NCBI GenBank assembly: GCA_964472545.1
Contig: CAYYNP010000315.1
Location: forward strand, 1-11,392
Length of the DNA: 11,392 bases
DNA from: CAYYNP01 sp964472545
Lineage (GTDB): Bacteria > Planctomycetota > Planctomycetia > Pirellulales > Thermoguttaceae
Reading direction: 5' to 3'
Shown: positions 5,914 to 11,392 of the stretch, one piece after another
How positions within the stretch are numbered: the first letter of the stretch is position 1
Layout of the letters: each line of letters begins with the position of its first letter
Program-made: the position numbers and the translations under genes
The notes under the pieces: generated by a model
The model's input: the letters and a program-made list of their open reading frames with translations, nothing else
Databases searched by the model: none
What the model was told of the DNA's origin: nothing

Positions 5914-7956
5914 ATGGCGCTCAAACAGCTCACCGACGAGCAGATCCGGCAGTGGACGCTCGAACAGAAGGACCGTTGGTGGCACGAGAACGTCTTCAAA
6001 GGCAATATGCCGCAACTGACGCTGCGCTCGGCGATCACCGGCATGATGCTCGGCGGGCTGCTCTCGCTGACGAATCTCTACGTCGGCGCCAAGACCGGCT
6101 GGACGCTGGGCGTGGGCATCACCTCGGTGATCTTGGCCTTCGCCATGTTCAAGGTACTTACGCGGATGGGGCTCGGCAGTGAATTCACCGTCTTGGAGAA
6201 CAACTGCATGCAGTCGATCGCCACCGCGGCCGGCTACATGACCGCCCCGATGATCTCCTCGTTGGCGGCCTACATGATGGTTACCGGCGAGGTGATTCCG
6301 ATCGGAACCACCATGGCGTGGATCGTTGCTTTGGCCATCCTCGGCGTGTTGTTTGCTTTTCCGTTGAAACGGCGGTTTATCAACGACGAGCAGCACCCCT
6401 TCCCCGAAGGCCGCGCCGCCGGCATCGTGATGGACTCTCTGCACACCGGCGACGCCCGCGAGGGGATGTTCAAGGCGAAGCTGCTGATGATTTGCGGGGG
6501 GGCCTCGGCGCTGGTCAGCTTCGCCGGCAGCCATAAGGTCATGGCCTACCTGGGGATGAAGTTCCTGGCCATTCCCAAGTTTCTCGACGGCTGGATCTAC
6601 AAGCTTTGCACGCCGCGGATCCTGGGGACCGACCTGCGGCAACTCGGCGTTCGCGCGGAGCCGGACGTGGTGATGTTCGCCGCAGGTGGCCTGATGGGCA
6701 TCCGCACCGGCTTCTCGCTGATCGTTGGCGGCATTATCAACTATTGTATCCTCGCTCCCTGGATGATCCGGCGCGGAGACATCGTGGCGGAAGAGAAGGA
6801 GATCGACGGCGTCATGCAGGTCGTTTATGGCTTCGGCCAGATCACGATGTGGTCGGTTTGGTGCGGCGTGGCCATGATGACTACTGCTTCGCTGTTCGTG
6901 TTCTTCTCCAGACCGAAGATCCTCCTCAGCGCGTTCGGTGGCCTCTTCGGCCGAAAGAAGTCCCAGCAGAGCGACGTGCTCAAGCATGTCGAGCTTCCCA
7001 TGTGGGTCTTCTTTCTTGGAATCCCCTTGATTGGCACCGTGGTTGTCGTCCTGGCCGATGCGTTCTTTGACGTCGAGACTTGGCTGGGAGTGATTGCCAT
7101 CCCGCTGATCTTTGTCTTCACCCTGATTGCGGTCAACTCTACGGCGTTGACGTCGATCACGCCGTCCGGGCCATTGGGCAAACTGACCCAACTCACGTAC
7201 GGGTTCTTGGCGCGGGGCAACACCACGACCAATCTGGCCACGGCCGGCATCACGGCCGAGGTGGCCGGCAACGCCTCGAACCTGTTGATGGACATCAAGC
7301 CCGGCTACATGCTGGGGGCAAAACCCCGACAGCAGGCGGTCGGTCACGTGTTGGGGATATTCGCCGGCGCGATCGTCTCGGTACCGGTCTTCTACATGGT
7401 CTTCCTGAACGTCAGTCCGCACCAACTGGTCACCGGACAGTATCCGCCCGTCGCACAACAAGGGTCGGCCGACGAGCAGAAAGCCTCCGCCGCCTCCGAG
7501 GAACCGGCCGACGAGCAGGATCCCGCCACGGCGCCGCGGGAGTTGATTACCGACGACTACCCCATGCCCTCGGCCATCGTCTGGAAGAAAGTCGCCGACG
7601 CATTGACAAAAGGCATTGACGAACTGGCGGTATCGGCCCGCTGGGCGGCACTGGCGGGAGGCGTGGTCGGCGTGCTGCTGGAGGTCATCCGGATGCTGAC
7701 CAAAGGTCGCTTCTGGCTATCGGGCATGGGTGTCGGCTTGGCAATGGTCATCCCGTTCAAGTACTGTCTTTCGATGTTCCTCGGCTCGGCGTTCTTCTGG
7801 GCCGCCGGACTCAAATGGAAGGACCCGAACTCGAAGGTCCACAAGGTCCTGGTGAAGAACCTGGAACCGATTTGCGCCGGCCTGATCGCCGGCGGAGCAC
7901 TGATGGGGATCGCGGTGATACTGCTGGAGAACTTCGCGATTCCAAAGACGCCTTGA
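5914..7956 (+). CDS. OPT-superfamily membrane transporter
   Basis: Predicted 680-residue inner-membrane protein of the oligopeptide transporter (OPT) superfamily, whose members move peptides or metal-siderophore complexes, usually with protons. It has a short soluble N-terminus and then many hydrophobic segments. Family-like motifs are LTNLYVGAKTGWTLGVGITS near 50-70, LENNCMQSIATAAGYM at about 94-109, HPFPEGRAAG at about 161-170, and NASNLLMDIKPGYMLGAKPR at about 453-472. Residues about 510-548 form a hydrophilic loop rich in Ala, Glu, Asp and Gln between two membrane regions, containing a repeated ADEQ. The C-terminal part (about 570-675) again has several hydrophobic helices. Length fits bacterial OPT proteins. 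It has its own promoter candidate and is separated from the upstream gene by the repeat element, so it is probably not in the same operon. Substrate cannot be told from sequence. Confidence 0.9.
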   Translation: MALKQLTDEQIRQWTLEQKDRWWHENVFKGNMPQLTLRSAITGMMLGGLLSLTNLYVGAKTGWTLGVGITSVILAFAMFKVLTRMGLGSEFTVLENNCMQSIATAAGYMTAPMISSLAAYMMVTGEVIPIGTTMAWIVALAILGVLFAFPLKRRFINDEQHPFPEGRAAGIVMDSLHTGDAREGMFKAKLLMICGGASALVSFAGSHKVMAYLGMKFLAIPKFLDGWIYKLCTPRILGTDLRQLGVRAEPDVVMFAAGGLMGIRTGFSLIVGGIINYCILAPWMIRRGDIVAEEKEIDGVMQVVYGFGQITMWSVWCGVAMMTTASLFVFFSRPKILLSAFGGLFGRKKSQQSDVLKHVELPMWVFFLGIPLIGTVVVVLADAFFDVETWLGVIAIPLIFVFTLIAVNSTALTSITPSGPLGKLTQLTYGFLARGNTTTNLATAGITAEVAGNASNLLMDIKPGYMLGAKPRQQAVGHVLGIFAGAIVSVPVFYMVFLNVSPHQLVTGQYPPVAQQGSADEQKASAASEEPADEQDPATAPRELITDDYPMPSAIVWKKVADALTKGIDELAVSARWAALAGGVVGVLLEVIRMLTKGRFWLSGMGVGLAMVIPFKYCLSMFLGSAFFWAAGLKWKDPNSKVHKVLVKNLEPICAGLIAGGALMGIAVILLENFAIPKTP

Positions 7957-7978
7957 GAAACGTGGGAGATCTTCGCCT

Positions 7979-8734
7979 TCAAATAGCCCCCGTCGAGGAA
8001 GCCTCCGGCTGGTCCCCGCCGGGGGCTGCTTCGCACAACGCGCCGAACCGCTCCGCGTCGGCTTGGTCGACGAATAGGCAACCCAACAGGTAGGCGCCGT
8101 CGACTTCTGCCTGCCAGAGCGTCTTGGCGCGGATCGTAGCGCCGTCGCCCGCGTCGAGACGAACTTGCAGTTCTTCGCCGGGTTCGCAGGGATGGCCGGT
8201 TACCAGACGGAATCCACCTTCAGAGTAGTCTCGCAGTACGGCGGCCTCCTCCGTCTCGTCGACGCGCCGCAGGATCGTACACTCGTGCAACGCCTTGTGG
8301 CGTTCGGTTGTCCGACGTTCGAGGTCGCCAAACTGGGCCATCTTGTCCAGGACGGTCGCGGGCAGCCCGGGATCGAACGAGCAGCCCATCTCGTAGCCCC
8401 CGTCGTCGCCGGGCCTGGCCCAACACACCTCGGCAGCGACATGTAGGCACAGCCCGATTTCTTCCAGCTTCAGCTCCATTCGCAGCGACCCACCGACGGG
8501 GACTTCCACCTCGGTCGCCAGCCGCGCCCCGCGCTTGGAGAGGTTGACCAGCCGGGCCCGGTAGACGTGGGGCTGCTCGCGAATGTCTTTCGAATAGCGC
8601 GTCAGTGAAACAGCGGCGTTGTAGTGCAGGTCATGACGCGCTTCGCGCGGACCGTCGTCGGCATCTGCCTGCACTGCGGCGGGCGTCCGATTTGTCAGCT
8701 TGGTGACCGTATCGCGGATTTTGCGCATCCACAT
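7979..8734 (-). CDS. Tandem PilZ-domain protein (cyclic-di-GMP sensor candidate)
   Basis: Predicted 251-residue cytoplasmic protein without signal peptide or membrane segment. It contains two PilZ-like domains. The first (about 30-122) has YRARLVNLSKRGARL, where NLSKRG (64-69) fits the (D/N)xSxxG motif, but its arginine motif is degenerate (PREARHD). The second (about 139-240) has both expected motifs: R141 and R145 in RRTTER (RxxxR) and DYSEGG at 169-174 (DxSxxG), followed by beta strands (FRLVTG, AEVDGAYLLGCLFV). PilZ domains bind cyclic-di-GMP and alter partner proteins controlling surface, motility or polymer export. The frame is open to 8845, but the ATG at 8734 has AAGGA 8 nt upstream and avoids overlapping the preceding gene. 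It lies 29 nt after the LamG gene, so the two are probably cotranscribed. The 3' end is 22 nt from the converging OPT stop. Confidence 0.82.
   Translation of the reverse strand: MWMRKIRDTVTKLTNRTPAAVQADADDGPREARHDLHYNAAVSLTRYSKDIREQPHVYRARLVNLSKRGARLATEVEVPVGGSLRMELKLEEIGLCLHVAAEVCWARPGDDGGYEMGCSFDPGLPATVLDKMAQFGDLERRTTERHKALHECTILRRVDETEEAAVLRDYSEGGFRLVTGHPCEPGEELQVRLDAGDGATIRAKTLWQAEVDGAYLLGCLFVDQADAERFGALCEAAPGGDQPEASSTGAI
7985..8027. terminator. Possible hairpin at the 3' end of the PilZ gene
   Basis: AGCCCCCG at 7985-7992 pairs exactly with CGGGGGCT at 8020-8027 around a 27-nt loop. It overlaps the last codons of the PilZ gene and begins 28 nt past the OPT stop. On the minus strand the stem is followed by ATTTGA, only a weak U-tract; on the plus strand there is no T-run. 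It may end or stabilise one or both converging transcripts, but it is not a canonical terminator. Confidence 0.25.
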
Positions 8735-8742
8735 CGGGTTGT

Positions 8743-8747
8743 TCCTT
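8743..8747 (-). promoter_or_regulatory. Ribosome binding site that decides the PilZ start
   Basis: On the minus strand AAGGA lies 8 nt before the ATG at 8734, within the 29-nt spacer after the LamG gene stop. This supports 8734 over the upstream ATG at 8845, which would lie inside the LamG gene. Confidence 0.6.
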
Positions 8748-8763
8748 ACGATGAAAAAGTGTC

Positions 8764-11392
8764 CTACTGGATCTCCACCCACGTCACAATCCGGTATCCG
8801 CCCATTCGGCCGGCCAGGTACAACTCGTTGATCTCGTCGCTGCACAGGGCCCGGTCGTACAGCCTCACGTCGTCGATTAGCCCGTCAAACTGCTTCCGAT
8901 CGGGGCCCGGGTTGTCTCCGATCCAGACGGAGACCGCCGGATCTTCATCGAGCGTCCCGCTCTTCCCCGTTCGGTCGACTTCCTCGCCATTCAGGTAAAG
9001 CACGATGTCCGAACCGTCGTATACAACCGCGGCGTGCGTCCAATCGCCGGGCGACAGATTGCCCGAGCCGGCAATCAGCGTCGAGGTGCTGCCGTCGGTC
9101 TTGACCCGCGCACGAAGGCGGATGTCTGAGCCGCTCTGGACCGTGCTGAGCATCCAGAAGTGGTCGTCCGTGGCCGAACTCGTCGCCTTGGACACGATGC
9201 GGCAGTCGTTGACGTCGAAGTCGTCGGCCCGAAACCAGGTGACGATCGACATGGCACTGCCGGAGCAATCGAGCCTTCCCACGTCCACACGATCGCCGCT
9301 ACCGTCGAATTCCAGCGCTCCGTCGACCCGCCCATCGTCGGGTTGCCAGGTCTGGGCACCGACCACCGTCCCGTCGTTGGCAAACACGCTGGCGTCGTCG
9401 GCCACGGCACCGGACGATTCGTCGAGCTTCCAGTAGCCGATCATGCCGTAGAGTTGGCCGACCTCATCAGCCGACAGCGCCGAGCCGTAAAGACGGATCT
9501 CGTCGAGCGCGCCCTCGAAGTTGTTCCCGCCGGAAGACTTCGCGTCGGTGCCGGCCACGACGTCCAACGGCCATTCGACGTCGGCCGTATCGGTGGTGGT
9601 GCCGATAAGCTGGCCGTCGATGTAGAGCGTCATCGTGTCAGTGTCTTTGGTGACCGCCACGAAATGCCAGTAGCCGTCGTCGTAGGTCTCGGTGCTGACG
9701 ACCTCCGTGCCACCGCTGGTGGCCGCCGGATAGCGGTGGACGAAGCGGACGGTCCCGTCGGCCTGTACTTCGACGAACATCGCCTGATCGCTGGTGCCGG
9801 CGTCGGTGGCGGCGACGATCGTCTGCCGCGCGTCGGCCTCGGTCCGGAAGTAGGCCGTCACGGTGTAGGCCGTAGGGCTGAGCGAGAACTGGCCCAGGTC
9901 GACCCAGTCGTCGAAGCCGTCCAACAGCGTGGCGTAGGCGCATCGGGCGGCGACCCAATCGGCACCGCTCTGAAGCGTGGCGTCGTGGCCGTTGCCGGAG
10001 GAATCGGCGGCGGTGATGCCGAAGCCGTCGTCGAACGCCCAATAGCCGACCAGATCGTATTCGTAGCAGCCGATATCCCAGCCGCCGCCGATGGGGCGCG
10101 AAAGCCCGTCCAGGTCGTCGTCGACCGTTCCGGCGGCGTCGGTACCCGTGTCGATGGCCGGCGAGCCGGACGAGAGGCGATAGTCGCGTCCGCCGGCGTC
10201 GGCAAACAACGGGTCCGACGTCGACTCCGTAGCGTCCTGCGTGACGCCCTCGAAGTTGTTGCTGCCGTTTCCGAAAGAGATGTTGTACGTATGCGTCACC
10301 GTGCCGCCGTCGCGGTCGATGCCGTCGTCGGTATTGTAAGCGAAGATCGAGTTGGTGACGGTGACCGTTCCGCCATCGACTTCCAGGCCATCGTGGGCAT
10401 TGTGTGCCACCGTGGTGTTGAAGATCGTAACCGTGCTCGCATCCTGGACGTAGATCCCTTCTTCCACGCTGTCTCGCACGATACAGTTGACGATCGTCGC
10501 CTCGGCGTCGTCGACTTTGATTCCCTCTTTGGCGCCGTCGATCTCGCAGTTGGAGATCTCGACTCCGAGACTGTCCTTAATCTTGACGCCCTCCTTCGAG
10601 TCGACGGCGTCGATCTGGAATCCGTGTACGTAGAAGTAGTTGTCTCGGTCAAAATCGAGCACCTTTTCCCAGGTGCATTGCAGGATCACGTCGCCGGCCG
10701 GCCAGCCGGAAACCGACCCGGTCGTATCGGCGATCACGCGAATCGGGTTGCCTGCGATGCCGTCTTCGTCGGGCCGGATCCGCTCGTCGTAGGTGCCGGC
10801 CATGATGTAAATCGTGTCGCCGGGTAGCAGGACGTCGTTGCAGAACGCCTGGGCTGCGGTCTGCCACGCTTCGGCCACCGTGGGTCCCGTGCCGGCGTTG
10901 GCGTCGTTGCCATCGGGGCGGACGTAGTAGACGTTGCCGCCGACCGTAAGCGAGCGCTGCAACACGGCTCCCACGATGACCTGCCGGTTCGGGCTGGCGT
11001 TCGTCGCGGAGGCGACGGCCGTGCCGTCGCTCGTCACTTCCAAGTCGGCCGTCGAGTGATCGCAGGATCCGGCCGTCTGGTCCGATCCTACGACGAAGCT
11101 ATTGTTCCACGTGTACGTCTGGGCATTGCCGCATTGCGCAGCGGCCACGACGTAGTCCCCGTTCTCGACGGTCAGCGCCGGCGTGGTGATCGGATTCGGC
11201 GTGGACGATTCCGTGCTCGCCTGCTGCGAGTCGCGGATGGGCGTGCTCTGATCGACGTTGCGGTAGATCCTTGCCGCGTAGAGCACCTCGAGGGGGTTGC
11301 TAGACCACGTGACGGAGAGAGTATCGCTGCCGGCCGCCTGGAGCCCGGCCTCGTCCAAATAGAAGATGTACGCCCGGGCCATGTACGACGAA
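8764..11392 (-). CDS. Large surface-type protein with beta-helix and two LamG domains (5' end beyond window)
   Basis: At least 875 residues are visible; the frame stays open to the right edge, and the first ATG in view (11382) lies mid-domain, so the true start and any signal peptide lie outside. Numbering from that ATG, about 1-145 form an extracellular beta-rich domain (ARAYIFYLDEAGLQAAG, NPITTPALTVENGDYVVAAA). About 150-440 form a right-handed beta-helix: VYYVRPDGNDANAGTG opens it, and about 265-375 hold five rungs of 22-23 residues, with a recurring Asn (NCEI, NCIV, NTTV, NSIF, NISF) and Gly at the turns, ending in the SDPLFADAGGRDYRLSSGSPAIDTG tail type (choice-of-anchor Q like). Two LamG/concanavalin-like domains follow, about 443-647 (GYWAFDDG, YWHFVAV, GALDEIRLYGSALS) and about 647-855 (GYWKLDESSG, WTHAAVVYDGSD, GLIDDVRLYDRALC). 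The likely role is carbohydrate or surface binding rather than catalysis. It is followed by the PilZ gene. Confidence 0.85.
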   Translation of the reverse strand, partial: SSYMARAYIFYLDEAGLQAAGSDTLSVTWSSNPLEVLYAARIYRNVDQSTPIRDSQQASTESSTPNPITTPALTVENGDYVVAAAQCGNAQTYTWNNSFVVGSDQTAGSCDHSTADLEVTSDGTAVASATNASPNRQVIVGAVLQRSLTVGGNVYYVRPDGNDANAGTGPTVAEAWQTAAQAFCNDVLLPGDTIYIMAGTYDERIRPDEDGIAGNPIRVIADTTGSVSGWPAGDVILQCTWEKVLDFDRDNYFYVHGFQIDAVDSKEGVKIKDSLGVEISNCEIDGAKEGIKVDDAEATIVNCIVRDSVEEGIYVQDASTVTIFNTTVAHNAHDGLEVDGGTVTVTNSIFAYNTDDGIDRDGGTVTHTYNISFGNGSNNFEGVTQDATESTSDPLFADAGGRDYRLSSGSPAIDTGTDAAGTVDDDLDGLSRPIGGGWDIGCYEYDLVGYWAFDDGFGITAADSSGNGHDATLQSGADWVAARCAYATLLDGFDDWVDLGQFSLSPTAYTVTAYFRTEADARQTIVAATDAGTSDQAMFVEVQADGTVRFVHRYPAATSGGTEVVSTETYDDGYWHFVAVTKDTDTMTLYIDGQLIGTTTDTADVEWPLDVVAGTDAKSSGGNNFEGALDEIRLYGSALSADEVGQLYGMIGYWKLDESSGAVADDASVFANDGTVVGAQTWQPDDGRVDGALEFDGSGDRVDVGRLDCSGSAMSIVTWFRADDFDVNDCRIVSKATSSATDDHFWMLSTVQSGSDIRLRARVKTDGSTSTLIAGSGNLSPGDWTHAAVVYDGSDIVLYLNGEEVDRTGKSGTLDEDPAVSVWIGDNPGPDRKQFDGLIDDVRLYDRALCSDEINELYLAGRMGGYRIVTWVEIQ

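Noticed and set aside
5455..7461. 668-codon open frame on the minus strand opposite the OPT gene and the repeat element
   Set aside because: Its translation is rich in Arg, His, Asp and Gln with no domain, and it lies opposite a clear membrane transporter with family motifs. It is a by-product of high GC third positions.
9160..10827. 555-codon open frame on the plus strand opposite the LamG gene
   Set aside because: Repetitive Val/Asp/Gly/Arg composition without a fold, while the opposite strand carries recognisable LamG and beta-helix domains.

Overview
The window looks like a GC-rich chromosome segment from a planctomycete (Planctomycetota, probably a Pirellulales-like lineage). This rests on protein content, not on a database search. 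The signs are a secreted family 1 polysaccharide lyase with a discoidin-like N-terminus and a calcium-binding tail, a large secreted cytochrome c of the hydrazine-synthase-alpha-related (HzsA-like) type common in non-anammox planctomycetes, a big LamG/beta-helix surface protein, and planctomycete-style dispersed palindromes.

Layout, left to right. Positions 1-30 hold the end of a dispersed palindromic repeat. Positions 205-2331 (+) encode a secreted pectate-lyase-like protein. Positions 2337-2413 hold an exact 29-bp inverted repeat in which each arm is itself a palindrome. Positions 2472-5480 (+) encode a secreted jelly-roll / beta-propeller / HzsA-like protein with three CxxCH heme sites. 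Positions 5485-5720 hold a roughly 236-bp MITE- or REP-cluster-like element with imperfect terminal inverted repeats and four nested copies of a 19-nt core. Positions 5836-5864 carry a good sigma70-type promoter candidate. Positions 5914-7956 (+) encode an OPT-family transporter. On the minus strand, an operon-like pair enters from the right edge: a large secreted-type beta-helix plus double-LamG protein (11392 to 8764, N-terminus missing), followed after 29 nt by a tandem PilZ-domain protein (8734 to 7979). The OPT and PilZ genes converge with only 22 nt between their stops.

How the genes may work together is inference. The lyase and the HzsA-like cytochrome are both exported and could belong to an extracellular or periplasmic polymer-degradation/redox programme. 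The transporter appears to have its own promoter, so an uptake role for products of the upstream enzymes cannot be claimed. The LamG protein and the PilZ protein probably share a transcript, which suggests a cell-surface or adhesion protein made together with a cyclic-di-GMP responsive protein.

The features most worth follow-up are the composite repeat element at 5485-5720, the double palindrome at 2337-2413, the three-heme HzsA-like protein with a jelly-roll N-terminus, and the LamG-PilZ pair. I see no complete defence system, CRISPR array, RNA gene or transposase gene.
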